Counted from the stretch's first letter, positions 25,271 through 34,642 are shown. The stretch: 64,000 nt of DNA from an uncultured Hungatella sp. (GCA_910585435.1 CAJUEJ010000013.1:28609-92608); one strand, 5' to 3'. Numbers and translations: made by a program. Notes: generated from the sequence alone by a model not told the origin.

Positions 25271-25978
25271 ATGCAGGCGATTTTACTGGCGGGAGGCCTG
25301 GGAACCCGGCTTCGCAGTGTAGTGAACGATCGGCCGAAGCCTATGGCCTTGATTCAGGGAAAGCCGTTTATGGAATATGTGATCCTGGAGCTGAAAAAAC
25401 AGGGAATTAAAGATATTATCTTCGCGGTAGGATATAAAGGCACCATGGTGGAAGAATATTTTGGAGACGGAAAGGCTTTTGGCTTTCATGCCTTCTATGC
25501 ATATGAGGAGACCCTGCTGGGAACGGCAGGGGCTATCAGAAACGGGGCTGGCTATGTTACGGAGCCCCAGGTGCTGGTGCTTAATGCAGATACTTTTTAC
25601 CGGCTGGATTACAGGCGGCTGTGGAATTTAAAACAGGATATGGCACTGGATATGGCACTGGTGCTGCGGCGGGTGGAGGATATATCCCGGTACGGGGAGG
25701 CTGTTCTGAGTGACGGGATGCTTACAAGGTTTAATGAAAAATCGTCCAAAGCCCGTCCAGGCACTATCAACGGAGGGGTCTATCTGCTGTCAAAGGAGCT
25801 GATTGACCAGATTCCTGAGGGGAAGGTTTCTCTGGAGAATGAGATGATTCCCCGGTGGATGGAGGAAGGCCGGCGGCTGGGCGGGTTTGTCAATGACGGA
25901 TATTTTATAGATATAGGAATTCCGGAGGATTATTACCGTTTTATGGACGACGTGGAGAAGGGAGTGCTTGTATGGTAA
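25271..25978 (+). CDS. hddC: D-glycero-D-manno-heptose 1-phosphate guanylyltransferase-like nucleotidyltransferase
   Basis: A 235-residue sugar-phosphate nucleotidyltransferase: LAGGLGTRLRSVVNDRPKPMALIQGKPFMEY signature, LNADTFYRLD metal site, GGVYLL, and a C-terminal FIDIGIPEDYYRF. In the heptose pathway it would form GDP-D-glycero-alpha-D-manno-heptose. The GDP assignment is from operon context (hddA, gmhB and gmhA follow) rather than a diagnostic residue. It overlaps hddA by seven bases. Confidence 0.88.
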   Translation: MQAILLAGGLGTRLRSVVNDRPKPMALIQGKPFMEYVILELKKQGIKDIIFAVGYKGTMVEEYFGDGKAFGFHAFYAYEETLLGTAGAIRNGAGYVTEPQVLVLNADTFYRLDYRRLWNLKQDMALDMALVLRRVEDISRYGEAVLSDGMLTRFNEKSSKARPGTINGGVYLLSKELIDQIPEGKVSLENEMIPRWMEEGRRLGGFVNDGYFIDIGIPEDYYRFMDDVEKGVLVW

Positions 25979-27042
25979 TCAGAGGAAGAGCGCCTTTGAG
26001 AATCAGCTTCGGAGGAGGGGGAACCGACGTGGCGCCGTTTTGCGTAGAGCAGGGAGGGGCCATTATCGGAAGCACTATCAACAAGTATGCCTACTGCTCC
26101 ATCGTTCCCAGAGAGGACGACCAGATTATCGTCCATTCTCTGGATTTCGACATGACAGTAAAATATAATACCAGGGAAAACTATGTGTATGACGGAAAGC
26201 TGGATCTGGTGACTGCGGCTTTGAAGGCTATGGACATAAAGCAGGGCTGTGAGGTGTATTTACAGTGCGATGCACCGGCCGGCTCCGGCCTTGGAACCTC
26301 CTCTACGGTGATGGTGGCCCTTCTGGTTGCCATGGCCCGCTGGAAGGGGATCACCATGGATGCCTATGGGCTGGCGGATCTGGCTTACCAGGTGGAGAGG
26401 GAGGATTTAAAGATTGACGGCGGATACCAGGATCAGTATGCCTCCACCTTCGGAGGATTTAACTTTATCGAATTCCACGGAAGGAACAATGTGGTGGTAA
26501 ATCCCCTGCGGATAAAGAAGGATATTCTCAATGAGCTGCAGTATAACCTGCTGCTGTGCTATACCGGCGGGATTCACGTGTCGGCCAATATTATAAAGGA
26601 TCAGGTCAGCAATTATACGAAGAAGGATCCTTTTGACGCCATGTGTGAGGTGAAGGCCCTGGCCTATGCCATGAAGGATGAACTTCTGAAAGGGAATTTT
26701 AACAGCTTCGGCCGGCTTCTGGATTACGGGTGGAAGAGCAAGAAGAGGATGAGCAGCAAGATAACCAATCCCCAGATTGACCAGCTGTATGAGGAGGCCC
26801 TGAAGGCGGGGGCTTTAGGAGGAAAGCTTCTGGGAGCCGGAGGCGGAGGCTACCTTTTGGTGTACTGCCCCTACAATGTGCGGCATAAAGTGGCGGCCCG
26901 CTTAGAACAGGCAGGGGGACAGCTGACAGACTGGAATTTTGAACTGCGGGGGGCCCAGTCCTGGATCGCAGATGAAGACCGGTGGCATTATGATACAGTG
27001 AAGGTGCAGATGCCTGATAAGGAGTACCAGTTTCAATTCTAA
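25972..27042 (+). CDS. hddA: D-glycero-D-manno-heptose 7-phosphate kinase (GHMP family)
   Basis: A 356-residue GHMP kinase: RGRAPLRISFGGGGTDVAPF N-terminus, the ATP-binding PAGSGLGTSSTVMVALL motif, and LGAGGGGYLLVYCP near the C-terminus. HddA phosphorylates D-glycero-D-manno-heptose 7-phosphate at O1 to give the alpha-1,7-bisphosphate of the GDP-heptose branch. It overlaps hddC and is followed by gmhB after a 48-base gap, matching the gene content of the GDP-heptose pathway. Confidence 0.92.
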   Translation: MVIRGRAPLRISFGGGGTDVAPFCVEQGGAIIGSTINKYAYCSIVPREDDQIIVHSLDFDMTVKYNTRENYVYDGKLDLVTAALKAMDIKQGCEVYLQCDAPAGSGLGTSSTVMVALLVAMARWKGITMDAYGLADLAYQVEREDLKIDGGYQDQYASTFGGFNFIEFHGRNNVVVNPLRIKKDILNELQYNLLLCYTGGIHVSANIIKDQVSNYTKKDPFDAMCEVKALAYAMKDELLKGNFNSFGRLLDYGWKSKKRMSSKITNPQIDQLYEEALKAGALGGKLLGAGGGGYLLVYCPYNVRHKVAARLEQAGGQLTDWNFELRGAQSWIADEDRWHYDTVKVQMPDKEYQFQF

Positions 27043-27090
27043 ATTCCGTTACAGCTAAATTGAGTGAAACTATGGAGAACACATGGAATT

Positions 27091-27681
27091 ATGGATCGGG
27101 TAGTGTTTTTGGACAGAGACGGGACTATCAATGAGGAAGTCCATTATCTTCACAGGCCGGAGGAATTAAAGCTTCTGCCGGGAGTGGGAGAAGCGCTGAA
27201 AAGCCTTAGGCAGGCCGGCTTCAAGCTGGTGGTGATTACCAACCAGGCAGGGGTGGCCAGAGGCTATTACAGTTGTGAGGATGTGGAAGCGCTTCACACA
27301 TATATGAATCAGAAGCTTGGGGAATACGGGGCAGGAATTGACAGATTCTTCTACTGTCCCCATCACCCGGAACACGGAGTGGGAATATATAAAAAGAACT
27401 GCAGCTGCCGCAAGCCGGGGATCGGCATGTTTCAGAGGGCGGAGGAACTATTTCAGGTGGACAAGGCCCATTCCTACATGATCGGGGACAAGCTGATCGA
27501 TGTCCAGGCCGGTGTAAATTACGGAATCCCCGGAATCCTGGTGGGAACCGGATACGGCTCTTTATTAAAGAAAGAAATGGAAGAGAAAGGGGAAAAGCCC
27601 TTATATGATTTTTACGCGGAAACTCTTGTGGACGCAGCAGAATACATTCTTGACAGAGAAAACCATGTCAGACACTTCTGA
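27091..27681 (+). CDS. gmhB: D-glycero-D-manno-heptose 1,7-bisphosphate 7-phosphatase (HAD)
   Basis: A 196-residue HAD phosphatase: nucleophile motif VVFLDRDGTINEE, motif II VVITNQAGVARG, a zinc-finger-like CPHHPEHG..CSCRKP cluster typical of GmhB, and MIGDKLIDVQAG as the acidic motif. It removes the C7 phosphate. I prefer ATG 27091 to the GTG at 27064. Its 3' end overlaps gmhA. Confidence 0.92.
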   Translation: MDRVVFLDRDGTINEEVHYLHRPEELKLLPGVGEALKSLRQAGFKLVVITNQAGVARGYYSCEDVEALHTYMNQKLGEYGAGIDRFFYCPHHPEHGVGIYKKNCSCRKPGIGMFQRAEELFQVDKAHSYMIGDKLIDVQAGVNYGIPGILVGTGYGSLLKKEMEEKGEKPLYDFYAETLVDAAEYILDRENHVRHF

Positions 27682-28327
27682 AAGGGAGACAGCAGACCAT
27701 ATGGAATATTTAGAAGAACTGATACAGCGGTATCCGGTGCTGGAGCCGGTGAGAGAGCAGATTGCACAGGCATACCAGATGCTGAAAACGTGTTACGAGA
27801 ACGGCCATAAGATTCTGGTTGCCGGCAACGGAGGAAGCGGAGCAGACTCAGAGCATATAGTCGGGGAGCTGATGAAAGGCTTTAAGAAAAAACGGAGCCT
27901 GCCAGAGGATATGGCAAAGAAACTTATGGAGGCAGACCAGGAGGCAGGCAGGGAGCTTGCCGGGAAGCTGCAGGGAGCCCTTCCGGCCATTGCACTTACA
28001 GGCCATCCCGGGCTGTCCACAGCATTTTTAAATGATGTGGACGGAGAGATGATTTATGCCCAGCAGGTATACGGCTACGGGACAGAAGGAGATGTGCTCT
28101 GGGCAATCTCCACGTCCGGCAATGCAAAAAACATCCATTATGCCTGTGTGACAGCCAGGGCCAGGGGAATCCGGATCCTGGGCCTGACGGGAAAAGACGG
28201 AGGGAAACTGAAGCAGGATGCAGATGTGGCTGTTGTGGTGCCTGAGACGGAGACATTCAAGATCCAGGAACTTCATCTGCCGGTTTACCATGCATTGTGC
28301 CTGATGCTGGAGGAATGTTTCTTTTAA
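27665..28327 (+). CDS. gmhA: sedoheptulose 7-phosphate isomerase
   Basis: A 220-residue SIS-domain isomerase: ILVAGNGGSGADSEHIVGELMKGF is the family signature, and AISTSGNAKNIHYA is the second phosphate-binding loop. It converts sedoheptulose 7-phosphate to D-glycero-D-manno-heptose 7-phosphate, the first step of the pathway. ATG 27665 overlaps gmhB by 17 bases; ATG 27701 is an in-frame alternative. With hddC, hddA and gmhB it completes the GDP-heptose set. Confidence 0.93.
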   Translation: MSDTSERETADHMEYLEELIQRYPVLEPVREQIAQAYQMLKTCYENGHKILVAGNGGSGADSEHIVGELMKGFKKKRSLPEDMAKKLMEADQEAGRELAGKLQGALPAIALTGHPGLSTAFLNDVDGEMIYAQQVYGYGTEGDVLWAISTSGNAKNIHYACVTARARGIRILGLTGKDGGKLKQDADVAVVVPETETFKIQELHLPVYHALCLMLEECFF

Positions 28328-28341
28328 ACAGGAGAAAAACT

Positions 28342-29121
28342 ATGAGATTTCATACATTTGCTATTTGTGCATATAAAGACTCGCCCTATCTGGAGGCGTG
28401 TATCCGTTCTCTCAAGAGCCAGACAGTGCCATCGGAGATTATCTGTACCACCTCCACCCCCAGCCGCTATCTGACAGACATGATGAAGAAATATCAGATT
28501 CCCCTTTACGTAAGACAGGGGGAAAGCGATATCCAGGCAGACTGGAATTTCGCCGTTGAGAAAGCCAGGGGAGCCTTTGTCACCATCGCACACCAGGACG
28601 ATATGTACGGACGCCATTATGTGGAGGAGCTTAAAAAAAGCTTCAGAAGATGGCCGGATATGACTGTGTTTATGACTGACGGGGTCACGGTAAAAGACGG
28701 AAAGCTTTGCCTGTGGAACACAAAAGAGATGATAAAGAAAACTCTTCGCATGCCTCTCAGGCTAAAAGGGCTGGCCGACAGAGAGATAATAAAGAAAGGC
28801 GTGCTTCGCCTGGGAAATCCGGTGATGTGCCCTTCCTGCGCCTATCGGAAAAATTATCTGCCGGATCCGATTTTTCATTCTGAGTACCGATACGCCCTGG
28901 ATTGGGACAGCATGACAGTTCTGGCAAAGTGGCCAGGACGGTTTGTCTGTGTGGAGAAGCCTCTTTTATTTTACAGAATTCATGACGGTGCAGCTACAAA
29001 GGCCTGCATCGAAAACCATCTCCGGGAGAAGGAGGAGATGGAGATGTTTAAGAAGTTCTGGCCTGAGAAGGCTGCAGATGCTTTGATGAAGGTCTATAAA
29101 AGGGCGTCCAAAGAGTGGTAA
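28342..29121 (+). CDS. family 2 glycosyltransferase
   Basis: A 259-residue GT2: MRFHTFAICAYKDSPYLEACIRSLKSQ, ADWNFAVEKARGAFVTIAHQDDMYGRHYVEEL (metal-binding QDD), and CPSCAYRKNYLP. ATG 28342 follows an AGGAG 9 bases upstream; an in-frame ATG at 28297 overlaps gmhA. Position directly after the heptose genes makes it a candidate heptosyltransferase, but family 2 membership alone does not show donor specificity. Confidence 0.84.
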   Translation: MRFHTFAICAYKDSPYLEACIRSLKSQTVPSEIICTTSTPSRYLTDMMKKYQIPLYVRQGESDIQADWNFAVEKARGAFVTIAHQDDMYGRHYVEELKKSFRRWPDMTVFMTDGVTVKDGKLCLWNTKEMIKKTLRMPLRLKGLADREIIKKGVLRLGNPVMCPSCAYRKNYLPDPIFHSEYRYALDWDSMTVLAKWPGRFVCVEKPLLFYRIHDGAATKACIENHLREKEEMEMFKKFWPEKAADALMKVYKRASKEW

Positions 29122-29148
29122 TATATACCGGAGAGGAGGGGAAGGCCT

Positions 29149-30984
29149 GTGGAAAAAAAGGATTCCTTAGCAAAATTTTATCGTTGGAAGGGCGAGGTGC
29201 TTATAGCCGGCGCTTTGCTGGCATTTGCCTTTTTTATCAACAGGGGAATTGAAATCCGGGGCCTTTTCATGGATGACTTAGAGCTTTGGTCCCGTTACCA
29301 GGATCTTCCTTTCTGGAAATTTATGTTTCCGGCAGGAGAGGACAGCTTCCGTTTCCTGTACTATATACTGGCATATGTTCAGATGGCCTTGTTGGGAAAC
29401 CACATTACCTGGTTTGTGCCCTGCAATATCATCATAAACGGTCTCATCGCCTATACCGTGTTCCGGTTCGGCCGGTGTGTGGCAAAAAATGTAATCATCG
29501 GATTCCTGTGCGGGATCTTGTATCTGATCTCCAGGATGTCCTGCTTTCAGATTTCACAGGTGTGGGGGTTGATGGAAAGTGTGTCCCTGTGGATGGCTGT
29601 GGGAATACTGTATTGCCTGTATCAATATCTCAATGAGACAAAGACCCAGAGGCCTTATTTTCAGATTGCATGCGGACTGTACTTTGGAGTGTGCTTTGTC
29701 AACGGCCGCTATATGGTGCTGGCAGTTATTCTGCTGGCAGCTCTTGGGATGAAGGTGGATAAAAAGCTTAGGAACTGGCTGCTTCCTGTGGCGCTGCTTG
29801 CCCTGGTGCTGCTGATCCGTTTTCTGGCTGCAGGATCCCTGATTCCCGCAGGGCCGGAGGGAACCGGTATTTTTGGCGGGACGGATTGGGTAAAGGCGGC
29901 CGGCCGCGGGCTGCAGCAGATACTGTATCTTCTGGGCATCAACACAGGCGCCCAGGGGATGTGCGGGCTGAACTGGCAGGCCTCTCCCAGATGGGTCAGA
30001 GTCTTTGTGATAACAGCCAATCTGTGGATCCTGGTACTGACCATAGTCTTTCTTGTGAAATTTTTCTGTGATTGGATACACTGGAAAAGCACTTTGTGTA
30101 ATCTGTGCCTGTTTCTTTTGTTTATTGCTGCCTGTATTGTAAGCAACAGTGTAACCGAGCAGATACAGCTGCGCCAGGTCTATGTCTCTATGACTGGGTT
30201 CTTCATTATGCTGGCTTATATGTGCGGGGTGGCGGCAAGATCCAAGGCCAAAATTCTGCCTGATTATCACAGCATGCTGGTCTGTACCGCTGTCATAATC
30301 CTGTATTCTGCCCTCATGTTCCCGGTGGAGAATTTTTACAGAAAAATGTATCCCAACCTTAATTTCTGGAACGGCCAGCATCAGGCCAACTCCCTGGCAG
30401 AGCAGACTTACGAAAAATACGGCAACAGCCTTTTCGGGAAGAAAATCTATATTCTGGAGAATTCTTATGGCCTTACAGAGGAAAATGCCAAAACATTTTT
30501 CAGGACATTTAGCCGCGGGCAGAAGGCGGAAAGCGTGGAAGTGATATTTGCCGATTCCATCCGGGATTTCGGGCTGATACGGAACAACATGGTGATTCTG
30601 CGGGAGGAGCCCAAGTTCCATGTATACCAGGATATTACCAGCTTTGTAAAAGATCTGAAATGCGACGCGGTGTATGGATATTACCCGGACGAATGGATGG
30701 GGGAGACGGCAAAGATACGGGTCATGGCCGGAGAGACAGGGAATATCCAGCTGCAGCTTATGTACCCGGGCGCCATGACAGGAGAGGAGATTTCTTCTAT
30801 TTATCAGGACGGAGTACTGGTGCGGGAGATTCAGATTGAAGAGAACATTACCTATGTGGATTTACAGACAGAGCCCTACAATATAGTCGAACTGGACTTT
30901 GAAAATAATTTTTATTCAAAAAATGCGTATGAATCGTCAGAGGGAACCCGGCTTGCCATGATGGTGCGGATTACGGCGGACTGA
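29149..30984 (+). CDS. large polytopic membrane protein, candidate GT-C enzyme
   Basis: A 611-residue protein with about 10 to 12 hydrophobic helices in residues 16-390 and a soluble C-terminal domain of about 200 residues that is probably extracytoplasmic. GLFMDDLELWSRY in the first external loop places an acidic DD pair (D42, D43) after the first helix, as in GT-C glycosyltransferases. GTG start 29149 has GGAGGGG upstream; the gene begins 27 bases after the GT2. No named family was recognised. A polymerase role is an alternative. Confidence 0.75.
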   Translation: MEKKDSLAKFYRWKGEVLIAGALLAFAFFINRGIEIRGLFMDDLELWSRYQDLPFWKFMFPAGEDSFRFLYYILAYVQMALLGNHITWFVPCNIIINGLIAYTVFRFGRCVAKNVIIGFLCGILYLISRMSCFQISQVWGLMESVSLWMAVGILYCLYQYLNETKTQRPYFQIACGLYFGVCFVNGRYMVLAVILLAALGMKVDKKLRNWLLPVALLALVLLIRFLAAGSLIPAGPEGTGIFGGTDWVKAAGRGLQQILYLLGINTGAQGMCGLNWQASPRWVRVFVITANLWILVLTIVFLVKFFCDWIHWKSTLCNLCLFLLFIAACIVSNSVTEQIQLRQVYVSMTGFFIMLAYMCGVAARSKAKILPDYHSMLVCTAVIILYSALMFPVENFYRKMYPNLNFWNGQHQANSLAEQTYEKYGNSLFGKKIYILENSYGLTEENAKTFFRTFSRGQKAESVEVIFADSIRDFGLIRNNMVILREEPKFHVYQDITSFVKDLKCDAVYGYYPDEWMGETAKIRVMAGETGNIQLQLMYPGAMTGEEISSIYQDGVLVREIQIEENITYVDLQTEPYNIVELDFENNFYSKNAYESSEGTRLAMMVRITAD

Positions 30985-31010
30985 TTCCTGGCAGGCCCAT
31001 TCCAGCGGGC

Positions 31011-31040
31011 CGTACGGCCAGTGCAGCAGGCGGGGCGGCC
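31011..31040 (+). repeat. intergenic 30-bp repeat, copy 2 (degenerate)
   Basis: Starts CGTACGGCCAGTGCAGCAGG and matches the repeat in the rpmE leader at about 22 of 30 positions, with mostly transition differences. It lies in the 106-bp gap between two membrane-protein genes. Confidence 0.45.
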
Positions 31041-31090
31041 GTATCAGAGGCATATTGAGGGAATGCAGTGGAAGAAAGAGAGGAAGATGT

Positions 31091-32488
31091 ATGGACAAGC
31101 AGAAAAGATGGTATTACCTGGTGCCATTGACAGGCGGAATCCTGTGCGTGTGGTATCTGTATCTGTCTTTTTATGATGTGGTATATTCGGATTATATCCG
31201 CCTGGTCAACAGTTACCTGCCGGATGTGTGGAACCCGGAGAAGTTTTTTGTGCGGGATGTGTTTACCAGGATTCCCATCAATTATGTGATGCGGATCATC
31301 AATACCACTTTTTTTCACTACAGCATCCGGTTTGACCAGGCGCTGGGCGTATTTTCCCTGATGCTGTCCGGGGCAGCCATATCCTGTTACTGTATCCGCA
31401 GACACATAAGTACTGTCTGGTATCTGATTCTTATGGCCGTCTTTTTCAGCCTGAACAAATGGGAGATGATGAACAACGGCAGCGGCTGGGTACATTTTCT
31501 TGCATTCGCCGGATTTTTTTACCATTATATTGTGTGGGAGAGAATATGGACCGGCCAGGAGAAAAAGGGAGACCATGTAAAAATGCTTTTGCTTCCCTGG
31601 ATCATAACCCTGGGAATCGCCGGGCCTTACTGCGCGGTGTATTCAGGGGTTTTGCTTTTAGGATACGGCTTCTGTATGGTTGTCACCTGGAGGAGGACTA
31701 ACAAATGGGACAGGCGGTACCCTTTATACGGCGTGTGCGCCGTCCTTCCCCTTCTTATCTATATGTGGAGCACCTCCCATGTGAGTACAGGCTTATCCTC
31801 CGACGGATCCCTGCTGCGGCAGTTTCTGGATACTCCTGGTTTTTTTGTCCGGTTTTTTATAAAGTCTCTGTGTTCTACCATCATAGGCGGGGAGACGGCG
31901 GCAGAGGTTTTTGCCACCAACACACCTTATATGGTTCTGGGGCTGCTGGCAGGAGCAGCGTATCTGCTGGCTTTGTGGTATCAGTTCCGCTATAAGCTTT
32001 ACGAGAAGACTTTATTTCCCCTGATCTTCATTGTCTCGGGAGGGATGAACCATGTGTTGATCCTGCTTTCCCGCTGGTCGTTTTTAATAGAGAGCTATGG
32101 TATGAGTTCCCGCTATGCCCTTCAGTTTCAGGTAGGAATCCTGGGGATCCTTCTGACCTTTGCAATTTTGTGGCAGCAGTGGAAGGAGGAGAGGGAAGAG
32201 GATACAAAACAGAAGAACCATAAGATAGAAAAAGCAGTGATTGCTCTCATGGCAGTTGTGTTTTTGGCAGGAAATGGATATACTACATGCAGGGAGATAC
32301 GGATGACCAAGTATCGGAAAGAGGCCTGTGTCAACCGGGCGGTGATTGCCCTGGATTTTGAGAACAGAACCGACGAAGAGCTGGCGGCATCCTTTGAATA
32401 TCATACCGGATCAGCGGACGGAGGAGAGCTGGTAAGGAATGCCCTTACCATATTGAAGGAACACAAGTGGAACGTATTTAACAGATGA
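31091..32488 (+). CDS. polytopic membrane protein, unknown function in glycan locus
   Basis: A 465-residue protein with about 10 to 12 hydrophobic helices. After the first helix it carries YDVVYSDYIRLVNSYLPDVWNPEKFF, an external loop with an acidic residue as in GT-C-like proteins. A short soluble C-terminal tail follows the last helix (ALIALMAVVFLAGNGY type). ATG 31091 follows GAGGAAG; the 12 codons upstream to 31055 are less likely. Together with the 29149 gene it forms a tandem pair of large membrane proteins, which could be GT-C enzymes or a Wzy-type polymerase. Not assignable from sequence alone. Confidence 0.75.
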   Translation: MDKQKRWYYLVPLTGGILCVWYLYLSFYDVVYSDYIRLVNSYLPDVWNPEKFFVRDVFTRIPINYVMRIINTTFFHYSIRFDQALGVFSLMLSGAAISCYCIRRHISTVWYLILMAVFFSLNKWEMMNNGSGWVHFLAFAGFFYHYIVWERIWTGQEKKGDHVKMLLLPWIITLGIAGPYCAVYSGVLLLGYGFCMVVTWRRTNKWDRRYPLYGVCAVLPLLIYMWSTSHVSTGLSSDGSLLRQFLDTPGFFVRFFIKSLCSTIIGGETAAEVFATNTPYMVLGLLAGAAYLLALWYQFRYKLYEKTLFPLIFIVSGGMNHVLILLSRWSFLIESYGMSSRYALQFQVGILGILLTFAILWQQWKEEREEDTKQKNHKIEKAVIALMAVVFLAGNGYTTCREIRMTKYRKEACVNRAVIALDFENRTDEELAASFEYHTGSADGGELVRNALTILKEHKWNVFNR

Positions 32489-32510
32489 TGTATTAGACGA
32501 GGAGGAGAAG

Positions 32511-33287
32511 ATGAAGGTAGTATTGCTGGCGGGAGGCCTTGGAACCAGAATCAGTGAGGAAAGCCATTTGAAACCCAAGCCTATGATTGAGATCGGCGGA
32601 AGGCCTATTTTGTGGCATATTATGAAATATTATTCGGAGTTTGGATTTCATGAGTTCGTCATCTGCCTGGGGTATAAACAGTACGTTGTGAAGGAATTTT
32701 TTGCAGATTATTTTCTCCACATGTCCGATGTGACCTTTAATCTGGCCAACAATGAGATGGAGGTCCACAATAATTACTCCGAGCCGTGGAAGGTAACCCT
32801 GGTGGATACAGGGCTTTATACCCTGACCGGGGGACGGATCAAACGGATTCAGCAGTATATCGGCGACAATCCCTTTATGATGACCTATGGGGACGGGGTC
32901 TGCGACGTGGACTTGAAAGCATTGCTGGAATTCCATAAAAGCCACGGGAAGATTGCCACTATGACTACAGTAAATATTGCCCAGATGAAAGGGATCCTGG
33001 ATATTCTCCCTGACAATACGGTGAAATCCTTCAGGGAAAAAGGGGAGAGGGATGGAAGTCTGATAAACGGCGGGTTTATGGTGCTGAATCCTGCGATCTT
33101 CGATTATCTTGAAGGAGATAATGTGGCGTTTGAGAAGGAGCCTATGGAGAGGCTTGTCAGGGAAGGACAGCTGATGAGCTTCCATCACGACGGGTTCTGG
33201 CAGTGCATGGATACCCAGAGGGAGATGAAGAAGCTGGAAGAACTGTGGCAGAGCGGGAAGGCGCCCTGGAAGATATGGAAGGATTAG
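32511..33287 (+). CDS. rfbF: glucose-1-phosphate cytidylyltransferase
   Basis: A 258-residue nucleotidyltransferase that makes CDP-glucose from CTP and glucose 1-phosphate. LLAGGLGTRISEESHLKPKPMIEIGGRPILWHIMKYYSEFG is the diagnostic N-terminus of RfbF/AscA, with MTYGDGVCDVDL at the metal site and INGGFMVLNPAIFDYL. RBS GGAGGAGAAG. It is the first of the three CDP-sugar genes rfbF-rfbG-rfbH. Confidence 0.95.
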   Translation: MKVVLLAGGLGTRISEESHLKPKPMIEIGGRPILWHIMKYYSEFGFHEFVICLGYKQYVVKEFFADYFLHMSDVTFNLANNEMEVHNNYSEPWKVTLVDTGLYTLTGGRIKRIQQYIGDNPFMMTYGDGVCDVDLKALLEFHKSHGKIATMTTVNIAQMKGILDILPDNTVKSFREKGERDGSLINGGFMVLNPAIFDYLEGDNVAFEKEPMERLVREGQLMSFHHDGFWQCMDTQREMKKLEELWQSGKAPWKIWKD

Positions 33288-33346
33288 AGGCCGGGGGATG
33301 GCTGCAGTCAGGTAAAAAGACAGGATAGGGAGCAGGGAGACAGAGA

Positions 33347-34432
33347 ATGAGCAGTTGGATTGAGGAGACATACAGAGAGCTGAGAGAATTCTATGAAGGA
33401 AAACGGGTGCTGGTTACAGGGCATACAGGGTTTAAGGGGAGCTGGCTTTGCCGGATGCTGGAGCTTTTGGGGGCCAGGGTCAGCGGTTATGGGCTGGAGA
33501 GTCCCACGGACCCAAGCCTGTTTGATGTGGCCGGGATCGGGGATACTATGGACAGCCATACAGGGGATGTCAGGGATCTGGGGCATATGCAGGAAGTATT
33601 TGAACGTGTGAAGCCGGAGGTGGTGTTTCATCTGGCGGCCCAGCCTATTGTGAGGGATTCTTATAAGGATCCTGTTTATACGTATGAGACCAACGTGATG
33701 GGGACAGTCCATGTGCTGGAGTGTGTCAGGCAGACCGGATCCGTAAAGTCCTTTCTCAATGTGACTACGGACAAGGTGTACGAGAATAAGGAGTGGGAGT
33801 ATGGTTACCGGGAGTGTGATCCCTTAGACGGGTATGATCCTTACTCCAACAGTAAGTCCTGCTCCGAGCTGGTGACTCACAGCTACACCAAGTCTTTTTT
33901 CGGAGACGGGCGGTGCAGGATTTCCACTTCCAGGGCAGGCAATGTAATCGGCGGCGGGGACTTTGCCAATGATCGGATCATCCCGGACTGTGTCAGGGCA
34001 GCGGGGGCTCACAAGGAGATTGTGGTGAGGAATCCCTATTCGACCAGACCGTATCAGCATGTGATGGAGCCTTTGCTGGTGTATATGGTGATAGCCATGA
34101 AGCAGTGGAAGGATCCCGGATACCAGGGGTATTATAATGTGGGGCCGGATGACAGAAGCTGTGTAACCACAGGACAGCTGGTGGACTTATTCTGCCAGGC
34201 ATGGGGAGAAGATGCCCGGTGGGTGGATCGCCATGACGGCGGGCCCCATGAGGCCAATTTCCTGAAGCTGGACTGTTCAAAGATAAAATCGGTCTTCGGA
34301 TGGCATCCCATGATGGGAGTCAGCCAGGCCGTGGAGAAGACGGTGGCATGGACGAAAGCCTATCTGGAGGGAGAGGATATGCTGCAGGTCATGGACAGAC
34401 AGATAGGTGAGTTTTTTGGCAGACAGCAGTGA
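33347..34432 (+). CDS. rfbG: CDP-glucose 4,6-dehydratase
   Basis: A 361-residue extended SDR: NAD-binding VLVTGHTGFKGSWLCRML, VFHLAAQPIVRDSY, and the catalytic segment with YDPYSNSKSCSE (Tyr-x3-Lys). It forms CDP-4-keto-6-deoxy-D-glucose. The GHTGFKGSWL loop distinguishes this CDP-sugar subgroup from RmlB. It is followed by a 185-bp tandem repeat rather than a tight junction with rfbH. Confidence 0.95.
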   Translation: MSSWIEETYRELREFYEGKRVLVTGHTGFKGSWLCRMLELLGARVSGYGLESPTDPSLFDVAGIGDTMDSHTGDVRDLGHMQEVFERVKPEVVFHLAAQPIVRDSYKDPVYTYETNVMGTVHVLECVRQTGSVKSFLNVTTDKVYENKEWEYGYRECDPLDGYDPYSNSKSCSELVTHSYTKSFFGDGRCRISTSRAGNVIGGGDFANDRIIPDCVRAAGAHKEIVVRNPYSTRPYQHVMEPLLVYMVIAMKQWKDPGYQGYYNVGPDDRSCVTTGQLVDLFCQAWGEDARWVDRHDGGPHEANFLKLDCSKIKSVFGWHPMMGVSQAVEKTVAWTKAYLEGEDMLQVMDRQIGEFFGRQQ

Positions 34433-34457
34433 CAGAGGGCCGTCTGAGGGAGACATG

Positions 34458-34642
34458 GCTGCTGCTGCAAAGACGCGGCTGTCGTAGAGACAGGGCTGCC
34501 ATTGCAGAGACACGGCTGTTGTAGAGACACGGCTGTCGTAGAGACAGGGCTGCCGTAGAGACAGGGCTGCCGTTGCAGAGACACGGCTGCTGTTGAAGAG
34601 ACGCGGCTGTCGTAGAGACACGGCTGCCGTTGCAGAGACACA
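34458..34642 (+). repeat. tandem minisatellite, ten 17- or 20-bp units
   Basis: Ten contiguous units, each starting GCTG and ending AGACRSG or a close variant, with no spacer: five are 17 bp (GCTGTCGTAGAGACACG type) and five are 20 bp (GCTGCCGTTGCAGAGACACG type). The long units begin at 34458, 34495, 34566, 34586 and 34623; the short ones at 34478, 34515, 34532, 34549 and 34606. A partial eleventh unit starts at 34643. All three minus-strand frames stay open only because the unit lacks stops. Confidence 0.95.

Noticed and set aside
34458..34642. Possible CRISPR array
   Set aside because: Units are contiguous with no unique spacers, and no cas genes are present.
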